Shown here piece after piece: positions 36,023 to 45,388 of a stretch of 64,000 nt of DNA. Source of the DNA: an uncultured Candidatus Poseidoniales archaeon (lineage in GTDB: Archaea; Thermoplasmatota; Poseidoniia; Poseidoniales; Poseidoniaceae); the NCBI GenBank assembly GCA_905182185.1, contig CAJJAP010000008.1, positions 1-64,000 of the forward strand. Reading direction: 5' to 3'. Every line of letters starts with the position of its first letter. Position 1 is the first letter of the stretch. The notes below the pieces were generated by a model. It was not told the origin of the DNA. It saw nothing but the letters and a program-made list of their open reading frames with translations, and searched no databases. Both the position numbers and the translations under genes were made by a program.

Positions 36023-37012
36023 ATGTTTGAAGGAAAGAAAGTTCTCGTTACTGGAGGGGCTGGATTCCTCGGTTGCAATCTTGTTGAACATCTATTGGAA
36101 AAAGGAGCATTAGTCATTGTTCTCGATAATTTATTTAGAGGTAGGTTAACCAATCTACAAGCATCTTTGGATAATCCCAATTTGACTTTCATAGAAGGTG
36201 ATGTATGTCTTGAATCTGATTTACTAAAGTGTGAATCGGTTCATTCCGGTTTGGATATAATCTTTCATCTTGCAGCAATTAATGGAACAAAATGGTTTCA
36301 TGAAAAAGCCAGAGATGTCATTGAAACTAACATTGTTGGCACTCTAAGGACTTTGGAATCGGCCCAGAGATCGAATGCAAGATATGTACTGGCAAGTTCC
36401 CCTGAAGCATTTGGAGAATCAAAGCAACAACCTCTTAGTGATGGTAATCCAATGGTATTTTCAAATCCAGCCATCCATCAAAGGCATTCTTATGGGGCCA
36501 GTAAATATCTTGATGAAGTTGCTACACAACATGCGATTAGAGACGGCTTGGATGCAAGAATCGTTAGACCGTTCAATGCTTATGGGCCAAAACTATTGGG
36601 TGATGAGTACGGCCAAGTTGTTGCGATATTCTTCCAATCTATTATCGATCACGAACCTATTACTTTGCATGGTGATGGTAGTCAAACACGTTCATTCACT
36701 TGGATTGATGATGTCACAGAAGGATTCATCAAAGCCGCAAGCAACAAAGCGCAAAGTGGCGATGTATACAATATTGGTAGCCAGCAAGAAGTTAGCATCG
36801 CTCAACTACAAAAGATGATATTTTCAATTGTGTCGGAAGATGTCAACTGGTTTGGTGGACTTCCTGCAGTCACAATTGGTGAAGGATACCATGGCGATAG
36901 TGTAAGGCGCCTTCCAGATATTGTCAATAATCAAAAAATAGACTGGAAGGCAAAGGTATCTTTGAATCAAGGTTTACAACAAATGTGGGATTCAATAAAA
37001 ACAACTGATTAG
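36023..37012 (+). CDS. NAD-dependent sugar-nucleotide epimerase/dehydratase
   Basis: Extended SDR of the UDP-glucose 4-epimerase/GDP-mannose or dTDP-glucose class, 329 residues. NAD-binding VTGGAGFLGCNLVEHLLEKG (8-27), catalytic HSYGASKYLDE (YxxxK), ASSPEAFGES as the Ser strand, RPFNAYGPKL, and the late GDGSQTRSFTWIDDVTEGF. It probably makes a sugar donor for archaellin or S-layer glycosylation or exopolysaccharide, an inference from family and the nearby archaellum and acetyltransferase. ATG 36023 is used; the frame also has an upstream ATT at 36014. Its stop abuts the convergent flavin-reductase gene. Confidence 0.88.
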   Translation: MFEGKKVLVTGGAGFLGCNLVEHLLEKGALVIVLDNLFRGRLTNLQASLDNPNLTFIEGDVCLESDLLKCESVHSGLDIIFHLAAINGTKWFHEKARDVIETNIVGTLRTLESAQRSNARYVLASSPEAFGESKQQPLSDGNPMVFSNPAIHQRHSYGASKYLDEVATQHAIRDGLDARIVRPFNAYGPKLLGDEYGQVVAIFFQSIIDHEPITLHGDGSQTRSFTWIDDVTEGFIKAASNKAQSGDVYNIGSQQEVSIAQLQKMIFSIVSEDVNWFGGLPAVTIGEGYHGDSVRRLPDIVNNQKIDWKAKVSLNQGLQQMWDSIKTTD

Positions 37013-37822
37013 TCAATTGTAATGCTTGTCCACTTTCACAGACCAACTATTCGGTGACTCAGTCAAACTGTCCATCCCATGCTGGCATAATACTCTAAGG
37101 CCATTGACAGGTGATTCCTCATCGCTGACAAATAGTTTTTCAACTCTTAAAATTACTAACTTTGCGACTGCTTGAGGTAAATCCCTTTCCTCTACAAGAG
37201 AGACTTGTATCGCAGCAACTGCTTGACCGACGAGCATTTTATTGTCGCCTACATTGGTGAAGTCGCAAATATCCCACTCACTCTTATCAGCAGGTAACTG
37301 TGTGCCAGCGAGATCAACATTTTCTGCAGAACTCTGTGAAGCGGGGAGTAGGTGAAGAATGGCTTTACCATTTGTTCTCAAATTGACCAAGGTGTCTCTA
37401 GGTCTGCCATCTCTTGATCGAGACAAGGATGCCACTAGTAATGGAGGTGTATTTGACACTAGCATTACGGAAGAAAGAGGGGCTAGATTACCCATGCCCT
37501 CCGCGTTTTCGCTCGCTGCTAAGATAAGTGGTCTAGGTGATAACAATCCACTCAACCAGGTCGCTCTCTGAGGATGGTCCAAATCATCAATAGTGATCTC
37601 ATGACAATTATCTAGTAAATTAGTCGTTTCGTCATCCTCAAACCAGTCATCTAATTTCCCAGAATTTACTTCTTCGAGAGAATATGCAGTAAAATCCCTA
37701 TAAGATTGCCAAGCAGTAATATCTTCACTGTCACCACGTGCCTTTTTTCGTGTAATTGATTTATCTGAATAGGTAATACAACGACTAAGGAAATCTGCTA
37801 CTATTGCTTTCTTATCCATCAT
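37013..37822 (-). CDS. Flavin-reductase-like split-barrel protein
   Basis: About 269 residues. The C-terminal two thirds match the FMN-binding split barrel of flavin reductase-like proteins: LSPRPLILAASENAEGMGNLAPLSSVMLVSNTPPLLV, with the SRDGRPRDTLVNLRTNGKAILHLLP strand pair. The N-terminal 90 residues are an extension rich in Asp/Thr with no known match. The start is one of two adjacent ATGs (37822 or 37819) right after GAGGTGAT; 37819 gives the better spacing. It is last in a tight operon after peroxiredoxin and a hexapeptide transferase, and would reduce flavin or serve an FMN-dependent oxidase. Confidence 0.8.
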   Translation of the reverse strand: MMDKKAIVADFLSRCITYSDKSITRKKARGDSEDITAWQSYRDFTAYSLEEVNSGKLDDWFEDDETTNLLDNCHEITIDDLDHPQRATWLSGLLSPRPLILAASENAEGMGNLAPLSSVMLVSNTPPLLVASLSRSRDGRPRDTLVNLRTNGKAILHLLPASQSSAENVDLAGTQLPADKSEWDICDFTNVGDNKMLVGQAVAAIQVSLVEERDLPQAVAKLVILRVEKLFVSDEESPVNGLRVLCQHGMDSLTESPNSWSVKVDKHYN

Positions 37823-37823
37823 A

Positions 37824-38330
37824 TCACCTCTTTGCATCATATTGTTGACGGGTCATTAAGAATCTTGCAGGATTACCAGCCCACACTTCTCCTACGGGGA
37901 TGTCATGTGTCAATGTTGCTCCTGCTGCTAGTACTGAATCGTTACCCATCGAAACACCAGCGACGATGTTAGAGCCGCCTCCGATCACAACGCGATTACC
38001 GATTTCAACGATTTGCCACAGGTTTGAATCGCCGGAAGGTGGATACTTGTCATTCATTATGGTGGCGTTTGGACCGATGAAGACATCATCCCCTATACGC
38101 GTCTTGTTTGCAATATATGCACCACCTTGAATTTTACAATTATCACCAATAATTACACTCGCTCCAATATGGGCGAGAGATCCAATATTGCCTGCGTTAC
38201 CAATCTTACAACTATCACCAATGTGGCATGGCCACCATGCAATGCTACCACCAGCAAGGGTGACTTTTTGGTTGCGAAGTTGATTGAGTTCTGGCCCAAC
38301 ATCTTCGCCATTGGAACTCACGGATTTCAC
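37824..38330 (-). CDS. Left-handed beta-helix acyltransferase (hexapeptide repeats)
   Basis: 168 residues made almost entirely of hexapeptide turns (IGDSCKIGNAGNIGSLAHIGASVIIGD, CKIQGGAYIANKTRIGDDVFIGP), followed by the VGEVWAGNPARFLMT end typical of WbpD-type and similar sugar N-acetyltransferases. These trimeric enzymes move an acetyl group from acetyl-CoA to amino sugars or related acceptors. The start codon overlaps the stop of the peroxiredoxin gene by four bases, and its stop is one base from the next start. The acceptor cannot be told from sequence; the epimerase next door suggests nucleotide sugars. Confidence 0.85.
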   Translation of the reverse strand: MKSVSSNGEDVGPELNQLRNQKVTLAGGSIAWWPCHIGDSCKIGNAGNIGSLAHIGASVIIGDNCKIQGGAYIANKTRIGDDVFIGPNATIMNDKYPPSGDSNLWQIVEIGNRVVIGGGSNIVAGVSMGNDSVLAAGATLTHDIPVGEVWAGNPARFLMTRQQYDAKR

Positions 38331-38812
38331 TCCGCTATATTCAGTTCCCGAATTAACATTTCAACATGATTTTTTGCCTTGACATTATACCTTGCAAATA
38401 TTAAATCACCTTGTGGGTTTATGACGAAAGTTGAACGAGCGCAACCCATGTATTCTTTGCCATAATTAGTCTTCAATCTCCAAGTTCCATATGCATTGTG
38501 AAGGGTTTTATCTTCATCTAATAACAGTGAAAAATTTAGTTGTTGTTCAGTGATGAAATCTTCATGTGACTTTGTTGAATCTATGCTAACTCCTAATACC
38601 AAATATTGGTTATTATTCAACCTCCCCATCTGGTCTCTGAAGTCACAAGCTTGTACAGTGCATCCCGGTGTTGAATCACGTGGATAAAAATACAAAATAA
38701 CAGTCTTTCCAGAGGCGTTAATCGCTTCTAAATCATGCATATTTCCATCACTATCATTCATACGAAAAGTAGGTGCTTTTTGGCCGTTTTCTAGGTTCAC
38801 TGTGTCGCTCAT
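38327..38812 (-). CDS. bcp: Peroxiredoxin, PrxQ/Bcp type
   Basis: Thiol peroxidase reducing hydrogen peroxide and organic peroxides. PRDSTPGCTVQACDFRD gives the peroxidatic Cys51 and, five residues on, the resolving Cys56 expected in atypical 2-Cys PrxQ. ATG 38812 (MSDTVNLENG) is chosen over an upstream TTG. 161 residues is normal. It is first of a three-gene operon; thioredoxin at 14.7 kb is a likely electron donor. Confidence 0.93.
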   Translation of the reverse strand: MSDTVNLENGQKAPTFRMNDSDGNMHDLEAINASGKTVILYFYPRDSTPGCTVQACDFRDQMGRLNNNQYLVLGVSIDSTKSHEDFITEQQLNFSLLLDEDKTLHNAYGTWRLKTNYGKEYMGCARSTFVINPQGDLIFARYNVKAKNHVEMLIRELNIAE

Positions 38813-39003
38813 TAACTGCAAGGGCGGGAATCTAGCACATCAAGGGTTGCTTTATGCCGTATTGCATCTTTTTGATTGACTTTTATGTCGTAAGTTCATT
38901 GCAGCATCGTTTTTATGCGTTATTCATAACTTCATCTACGAATTGCATAGGGTTGAGGGTGTCAAGCGATTCTTTCAATAACTGGCGGGAACAAGATGTG
39001 GGC

Positions 39004-39435
39004 ATGGTGACGACACGCATGACCGGCAGGAGCCGTCGTTACTTCAAAAAAATACAGCGCTCAAATACTCGTTATGAGTTGCAAGAATTGTCCAGTACGA
39101 TACAATCGGATTTGGACAAAAGGAAAATCTCTTATGATGCAGCATTAAATTTGGGCAATATCATTCAAAACAGGGCCGATCAATTACCCGGTGATGCCAT
39201 AGTTTACTCCATCTCTGACCGAGATGCATATCGAAGAACTTTGGAACTCTATCTTAGGGATTCTTTGTTGACAAAAACCGAGCAATTATTGCTTTGGGAA
39301 GAGAGGCGCAGATTGGGAATTAGCGACGATGAACATGAACGCTTATTGGTTCAGTTAGTAGCTCAATGGAAACGTCAAGGAAAGAAGGTTACAATCGACC
39401 AATTCCGTAATCCAGGTGGTGAGTCTGTTGCGTGA
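39004..39435 (+). CDS. Helical basic protein of unknown function, upstream of the archaellum locus
   Basis: 143 residues from ATG 39004 (MVTTRMTGRSRRYFKKIQRS); the open frame upstream to 38854 has no homology-like character. It has a strongly basic N-terminus followed by amphipathic helices (YELQELSSTIQSDLDKRK, EQLLLWEERRRLGISDDEHERLL). No signal peptide or membrane helix. Its last 20 bases overlap the start of the giant membrane protein gene, so the two are translationally coupled. Not recognised; could be a cytosolic partner or regulator of that protein. Confidence 0.7.
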   Translation: MVTTRMTGRSRRYFKKIQRSNTRYELQELSSTIQSDLDKRKISYDAALNLGNIIQNRADQLPGDAIVYSISDRDAYRRTLELYLRDSLLTKTEQLLLWEERRRLGISDDEHERLLVQLVAQWKRQGKKVTIDQFRNPGGESVA

Positions 39436-42400
39436 TTCTAGAACAAATATTAGCACCCTTCTGGCAGGGTTGATTTTACTGGTGTTACTGACTCCAAATA
39501 TCGCTCCATTTACAAGCGCTAGTGATGGTGCAAGAGCCAACCCTGATTTCTCTGTACAATCGATTACACTCGATGGCGCAGGTTCTGTTTGGGGAGGGGT
39601 TGATTTAATCCTCGAGCAAGAGCAACACATAGTTAGAATCGTTGTAGCTAATACGGGCTCGGCCAGTGGAGCAGTCATACTAAATCTCTTACACCAAGGT
39701 TCGTCAACTGCTGGTGAAACAACGATTACAAGTTTAAACCTCGGAGTTCTACCTGCTTCATCGACCAGCAACCCTATCCTGATCTCTTGGAATGCCACCA
39801 CTGGTGATTCACAGAGCTTATTCGCTCGGGTTGCCGCTACTTCTGGTTCAATCGATTCCAATAGTGCAAATAATGAGCAAAGATTAGATTTCCATGTTAG
39901 AGTCTTCCAATCAGGGGCGGTTACCGGAGAAACAATCCCTGAGCCTCTTGGTGGACAGAGCACTGCTAGATTGACCAATGATATTCATCCAGTGACGTCA
40001 ACTGTTCTCAATCAAGGGGTAATGGCACTGTCTGCTGCCATGGAACTTTCGTTCTTTGAAATAGCCGACCCAACTAACACTTTCACACTATGGTCCAATA
40101 CTTTGACCTTGGAACCAGGCTCTCTTTTGAACCCAGCAACCGCTAGCGTTCTTACTACCTCTCTTGATGCGACTTCAATTACAGGCATTTGGAATTTGAC
40201 AGCGACAGTCCATTTCAATGGAACTGCATTTACAGATCCACAAATCATAAGTGAAGTCGATGTAGAGTTTTCAAACTATGTTGCAGAATTAGCATCTCCT
40301 TCAGATAGAACTACAGAGCCTGGAATGCAAACTACAGTGACTTTCATTCTCAAGAATACCGGTCTATCATCGGACTCTTTCATCATCGGCATTAGCGATG
40401 TACTGGGCTGGACAGATATGTCACTGGATGGCACATCGACTGCGGTAATATCTCCAGGTGCGACCACTACTGTACAACTCTCAGTCTCAGTGCCAATAGG
40501 TGCATCGAGGTCCCTGGTGGAAAGTCTTACCTTGACTCTAACATCAGTTCAAGCAAGTTATACTCTCACAGGTATGACTCGTGTAATGTCTGGAGAATAT
40601 TATTCTGCATTGGTGACAATGCCAGCAGGAATCACCATGGCTACTCCAGGGCAAGAAGTTGAAATCTCAGTACAAATCCAGAATGATGGTAATGTTCCAA
40701 CATCTTTCAACATAAATACGGGATTGGGCGTTCCGGCAAATAATTGGACTTTAGCGCTGTCATCCACTTCAACACCGCTGGTAAATGATGGCTCTACTGT
40801 TACAGTAGTGCTTACAATCGTAGTCCCTCCTATACAACTCCCTCTTGATTCCAGCGAGTATAATCGTGCTGGCGATTCAGTCAGTGTATGGGTGATGGCT
40901 CAAGCAACTGGCGGAGGAATGCCTACATCTGATTCTTCAGCAGTTGAAGTTATGCCAGTAATTGTTGTTGACCCCGGTTTGCCAACAGAACATATTGAAT
41001 TAACTGTTCAAGATGTCATCAATGCCAAGAATGGTATGGGACTTGACGAAATACTTGGCCTCAATGTCGAAGTACGTCACAATTTAGTGACAGACATCTC
41101 AGAAACAGTTGATGCAGATCTCACAGTCGGTGTTGTCACCTTTGCTGCAGACAACATTGGCGGATTTGACGAAGCAGCGAGATGGACTGCAGATGTAAGT
41201 CCTACAACTTTAACTGGATTAACTCTCGGAGAAATAAAAGCAGCCTCATTAGGAATTCAAGGACCTGATGATGATTATCCACTTGCAGGAACGATTACGA
41301 TTCCAGTGTCCGCAACCCCTACCTTAGGAGGGGTGCACGCAGGTTCAGGAGTCGTCGCGGCAATTGTAACGAGAGATCTAATCATTACAATTCCACAGAT
41401 AATGGATGCTAAAATCTTGGAACAAGGCCCTCTTGACGCAGAAGTTGGAATCCAAACAGATTTCGATTTGAATCTCTCAAATACTGGTAATGATTTGACA
41501 TCATACCGCCTAATTATTGTCGATGACTTGCCAGATAATTGGGCCGCAACCATCAACACTGCTTCTAGTTCCAATCTCATCGATAATTTATCGGCAAATG
41601 TCGCAGATCATCCAACCGTCGGAACAGATCACATCTCCCCATTTACTCTCTCAGTAACTACAGACCCTCAAACTGCTGCTGATACTTTACAGCCACTCTC
41701 AATAAGAATTGAAGAAAGAGACACTGGCCTTTACATAGACACGCATACGATCGATATTAGGGTTGGAGAAGTGATCAATGCAGCACTCTCGCCAACCAAT
41801 CAATCAGTGGACATGAGTGCATATGATGCTCCACTGACGAGAGTAATAATCACTAACACCGGAAACGCTCCAACGAACTTCAACCTATGGCTGGACTCTT
41901 CCAATTCAGCAGACGTTGCATTTACACTTGAAAGTCCCAACGATATTCTAATAGCGGCTGGATATGAGAGTTCGGTAAAGATTAGAATCACACCAAGCGA
42001 AGATGCTAGTTTTGACGAATTCTATATGGCTACACTTTGGGTTTCAACTGATTCCGGTTTGAATCTGTCAGCCAATATCGTAGCAAATATTAGCGAAGAA
42101 CACTTACTTGAAATCAATGCACCTTCTCAAATTGCTGTAGTCCCAGGAACATCGCAGGAAGTATTATTCGATTTAAATAATATTGGTAATTTGGCAGAAA
42201 CTGTAACTGTGACTATCGCAGTTGAAGGGAATTGGACAGTAACCCCATATACTCAGGAATTTACTTTGCCAATCGACTCCGTTGTTGATGGCACAGTCAA
42301 TGTAGAAGTTCCTGCACTTGGCGGCTCTGATGACCTTCTAAATGGTGCATTGCACAATATGACAATCACCGTAACGGATTCAGCTACGTCTGCAACATTG

Positions 42401-44308
42401 GGTGTTCGTACCGTTGAATTAGTAGTCGGTGCATTATTCATCGTTGAAGCAGATAATTGGCCGGATGAGATGTTGTATCACCGTCAATGGGAAAGAACTT
42501 GGAATGTGATTCTAACCAATACTGGAAATGAAGATGTCGCAGTTTCGATAGATTACGAGATTCTAATGCCAGGATTGGCTATTGAAAGTGATGCGTGGGA
42601 ATTGGGTGATGATGCGGTAACTACATTGACATTACCTCGCCAATCAGCAATACCATTCTCATTTAGCGTGTTAGGGGCTGAGTTTGAACCTGATTTGACA
42701 TTAGCAGCGGACTTGGTTGTAACATTCACTCCCGTCGATACAACAATTGAAGGTACAGCGGAGTTACGAACTACCTTGAAAATGTCACGATTCTTTGAGG
42801 CATCACCGATTGAACTTCGCCCACCAGCAGATGATGGGCCAATGGAAGTCAACTTGACATATTCGCACATACCATCATTCAATTCAACAATAGTGGCTTA
42901 TGAATTAGAATTGTGTTCAGCAGTCAGATTATTTGATATTTCTACTACTAATTTGAATGCAGATGATTACATTTGGAATTTTACCGTAATGGTTGATTCC
43001 ACTGTGCATTATCTATCTCTTAACGCAAGTTGTGCCAATGGCTCACAAGGTAATAGCTCTAGAATCCAACTCCCAGCACGTGCTGCATGGGATACAAGCG
43101 CTCCAATAAGAATTATTGTTGATGCCCCTAACCGACCAAATATTCTACCTGGTGATGGATATGATCTGACATTTAGATTATACCACCCAGATGAGAATCT
43201 TGGTTATTCCGTTTCCACTAATGAAACATTCACATTTGCTTTAGACGTATTCTCTGACCCCGAAATTGGTGATATCACAATCAGTGAAGGTGATCTAGTT
43301 GAAGGAACTGAAGCGATAATGTCTGTTACTGTCAAGAACGGTGGAACAGCACTTGCTCTTGGAGTCAATGTCAATTTAGAGTGTGGTGGTAATCTAATCA
43401 TTCTTGAATCTCCAGCAGAGATTTTCCTACTGGGTCCTAATAGTGAAGAAACTCTGAACTTTAGAGTTAAATCGGTTAATTTAGACTGGTGGGCGCAATC
43501 ATTACCAGTGGTATGTAAAGCAAGCTTGGATGGGACACTGATGCATAAAAATATCGTTGCCAACGATGTAGGGACATATGAAGGAAATATTGAATCATTC
43601 AGTTGGGGTCTTTCTATTAGTTTCATAGCAACAGTCGTTCTAATGATAATTTCCCTATTCCTAATCAATCTCTCATCGAGGAATGAAAAGATGCGCTTGG
43701 TAGCGGTTTACACTGGTGTGGCTGCATTAGGATTCGCATTCCATCTCGGCCAAGCATTCTCATTAACTTGGTGGGGACCTGCTATTCTCATTCTAACAGC
43801 CTTGTGGGTCTGGAACATGACGTGGTCATGCAGTGAAGAATTCCGTCTTATCCATGAGGATTACCAGAGGGCAAGAAGAGGTGTTTCAACAATGTATGCT
43901 GACCACTTTGAGGCCCTTGCAGATGGTCGAAGGCAACTTTCACTGATTCTGGCATTACCGGTATTCGGTATGATGGCAATCGTATTGGGTATTCCCCCTC
44001 AAATGGCTTCAGACCGCTCTAACCTCATCTTATTGGTGGCATATATGGCTGTGGTCATGATCGGTGTTTGGGTTCTCTTAGCAAAGTCGGATAAGATGTA
44101 TGGAAACCTATTCGGTCGCTTAACAGATGTAGAAGTAAAGGCAACAAGAATTGAAAGAGATTTGGGAGACCCTGCTCGCCTTCTTAATGAATTGGCGGAT
44201 GAAGGATTAGATCTAACTGCCATCTTTGAAGGAGTTTCTACAACAACATCAGTTTCCGATTTAATTTCCGAAAACAATAACGATGAGGGGGTGAATGACG
44301 ATGTCTGA
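39416..44308 (+). CDS. Giant membrane surface protein coupled to the archaellum locus
   Basis: 1,630 residues starting at GTG 39416 or GTG 39419. A signal/anchor helix (LLAGLILLVLLTPNIAP) is followed by about 1,360 extracellular residues of repeated CARDB/NEW3-like beta-sandwiches. These are marked by recurring N-T-G strands (RIVVANTGSASGAVIL, VTFILKNTGLSSDSFI, RVIITNTGNAPTNFNL, LTNTGNEDVAVSIDY). From about residue 1,392 come roughly five membrane helices (LSISFIATVVLMIISLFLI, VYTGVAALGFAFHLGQ, WWGPAILILTALWVW, LILALPVFGMMAIVLGI, ILLVAYMAVVMIGVWVLL). A cytoplasmic helix-rich, acidic tail ends the protein. It overlaps both neighbouring genes (20 and 8 bases). No known archaellum component has this shape; a role around the motor or envelope is inference from location. 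Confidence 0.85.
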   Translation: MVSLLRDSRTNISTLLAGLILLVLLTPNIAPFTSASDGARANPDFSVQSITLDGAGSVWGGVDLILEQEQHIVRIVVANTGSASGAVILNLLHQGSSTAGETTITSLNLGVLPASSTSNPILISWNATTGDSQSLFARVAATSGSIDSNSANNEQRLDFHVRVFQSGAVTGETIPEPLGGQSTARLTNDIHPVTSTVLNQGVMALSAAMELSFFEIADPTNTFTLWSNTLTLEPGSLLNPATASVLTTSLDATSITGIWNLTATVHFNGTAFTDPQIISEVDVEFSNYVAELASPSDRTTEPGMQTTVTFILKNTGLSSDSFIIGISDVLGWTDMSLDGTSTAVISPGATTTVQLSVSVPIGASRSLVESLTLTLTSVQASYTLTGMTRVMSGEYYSALVTMPAGITMATPGQEVEISVQIQNDGNVPTSFNINTGLGVPANNWTLALSSTSTPLVNDGSTVTVVLTIVVPPIQLPLDSSEYNRAGDSVSVWVMAQATGGGMPTSDSSAVEVMPVIVVDPGLPTEHIELTVQDVINAKNGMGLDEILGLNVEVRHNLVTDISETVDADLTVGVVTFAADNIGGFDEAARWTADVSPTTLTGLTLGEIKAASLGIQGPDDDYPLAGTITIPVSATPTLGGVHAGSGVVAAIVTRDLIITIPQIMDAKILEQGPLDAEVGIQTDFDLNLSNTGNDLTSYRLIIVDDLPDNWAATINTASSSNLIDNLSANVADHPTVGTDHISPFTLSVTTDPQTAADTLQPLSIRIEERDTGLYIDTHTIDIRVGEVINAALSPTNQSVDMSAYDAPLTRVIITNTGNAPTNFNLWLDSSNSADVAFTLESPNDILIAAGYESSVKIRITPSEDASFDEFYMATLWVSTDSGLNLSANIVANISEEHLLEINAPSQIAVVPGTSQEVLFDLNNIGNLAETVTVTIAVEGNWTVTPYTQEFTLPIDSVVDGTVNVEVPALGGSDDLLNGALHNMTITVTDSATSATLGVRTVELVVGALFIVEADNWPDEMLYHRQWERTWNVILTNTGNEDVAVSIDYEILMPGLAIESDAWELGDDAVTTLTLPRQSAIPFSFSVLGAEFEPDLTLAADLVVTFTPVDTTIEGTAELRTTLKMSRFFEASPIELRPPADDGPMEVNLTYSHIPSFNSTIVAYELELCSAVRLFDISTTNLNADDYIWNFTVMVDSTVHYLSLNASCANGSQGNSSRIQLPARAAWDTSAPIRIIVDAPNRPNILPGDGYDLTFRLYHPDENLGYSVSTNETFTFALDVFSDPEIGDITISEGDLVEGTEAIMSVTVKNGGTALALGVNVNLECGGNLIILESPAEIFLLGPNSEETLNFRVKSVNLDWWAQSLPVVCKASLDGTLMHKNIVANDVGTYEGNIESFSWGLSISFIATVVLMIISLFLINLSSRNEKMRLVAVYTGVAALGFAFHLGQAFSLTWWGPAILILTALWVWNMTWSCSEEFRLIHEDYQRARRGVSTMYADHFEALADGRRQLSLILALPVFGMMAIVLGIPPQMASDRSNLILLVAYMAVVMIGVWVLLAKSDKMYGNLFGRLTDVEVKATRIERDLGDPARLLNELADEGLDLTAIFEGVSTTTSVSDLISENNNDEGVNDDV

Positions 44309-45302
44309 TGACGATTTAGATGAACTTGAAAGTGAATTTGATGTACAGGATGTTGAACTCGGCGAAGGCGAAGTTGAAGAAGCCCGCAGCGTTATTGCAG
44401 CAGGTAAAGATTCAGCGGACCGTTTGATGGCTGCTTCACGAGAATTAGAATCAATTGTGTATGGAGTGGTACAAGATGAAACCAATTCATTAGCGGGAAC
44501 AGAACTGGATATTTCAGATGCTAGAAAATTCCTTTCAATCCACAAATTGCGAAAAGCGAGAAAAAGTGTTCGCCGAGCAGAAAAAGCACTTGTCGAATTA
44601 GAAGAGGATGTTCTATACTTACGCCGAAGCATTGCCATGCTACACCGACTTCTAAATGAGAAGCAAGTGACAGAGGGCGAAGTTGAAAATATCCTTATTC
44701 GTTTGAGAACTGCAACAGGTGCAGCAGAGATTGGTGAAGTCGGTACTGCTGCAAGTGAAGTTGAATTCCTAGTCGATGATCTGATTGGAGGAAATACATC
44801 AACTCTCAACCCATTCCTATTCCGCCATTTCTGGTTAGGTGTTGATACACGCTGGCCAGCAGGTGGAGATTCAGGCGTTTTGTTGGTCAGAATAATCAAT
44901 GATGGCCCGATTCCAATGCCAGTAATGCGTATTTCACCTCCAGTACCAATTGGCTGGACCGCCAGTCCTAGTTCTGTGGACTTACCTATTATTTCCCCAG
45001 GTGGTAATGTCCCTCTTCGCTTCGAGATAACGGCCGCCAGAAGATATGGTGCAGATGAAATCCCCCTCTCTCGTAAATTGGCAATCTCAACTTCTTATGA
45101 GATGCGGTCTGGTGAGGTCACGATAACAATTAGAGCACAAAACCGTTCAATGGAGCCATTATCAGATGTGGTACTTTCTCCATGGCTCCCGCCAGGATTT
45201 ACAACTGACAAGGTGCCATTCGTGGCTCGCTTAACTCCAGACGAAGTTGCATTGATTAGAATGCCACTACGCATAGACATGGGAAACGGAGGAACTTCCT
45301 AG
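44301..45302 (+). CDS. Cytosolic coiled-coil plus beta-sandwich protein, partner of the giant membrane protein
   Basis: 333 residues from ATG 44301, which has GGGGGTGA six bases upstream; ATG 44295 overlaps that site and is less likely. No signal peptide. Acidic N-terminus, a long helical/coiled-coil region at about 25-160 (RKARKSVRRAEKALVELEEDVLYLRRS), then a beta-sandwich from about 175 (LLVRIINDGPIPMPVMRI, SGEVTITIRAQNRSMEPLS) that resembles an intracellular copy of the NEW3-like domains of the giant protein. It overlaps that gene by eight bases and precedes the archaellins by 86 bases. Function unknown. Confidence 0.75.
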   Translation: MSDDDLDELESEFDVQDVELGEGEVEEARSVIAAGKDSADRLMAASRELESIVYGVVQDETNSLAGTELDISDARKFLSIHKLRKARKSVRRAEKALVELEEDVLYLRRSIAMLHRLLNEKQVTEGEVENILIRLRTATGAAEIGEVGTAASEVEFLVDDLIGGNTSTLNPFLFRHFWLGVDTRWPAGGDSGVLLVRIINDGPIPMPVMRISPPVPIGWTASPSSVDLPIISPGGNVPLRFEITAARRYGADEIPLSRKLAISTSYEMRSGEVTITIRAQNRSMEPLSDVVLSPWLPPGFTTDKVPFVARLTPDEVALIRMPLRIDMGNGGTS

Positions 45303-45320
45303 GCCATGTATCATTTTCTA

Positions 45321-45332
45321 CCCCGTAAGGGG
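45321..45332 (+). promoter_or_regulatory. GC hairpin with GTAA loop before the archaellins
   Basis: CCCC-GTAA-GGGG forms a compact hairpin with a GNRA-type tetraloop (GUAA in RNA), 18 bases after the stop of the previous gene. It is followed by about 45 bases of A-rich leader (45343-45388) containing TAATAAAAA and then the archaellin Shine-Dalgarno. It may separate transcripts of the upstream module from the highly expressed archaellins or stabilise a processed 5' end. Confidence 0.4.
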
Positions 45333-45388
45333 GAGGACGAGTAATAAAAACAAAAACAAAAATGAAAAACAAAAAAAGGTGAAAAGAA

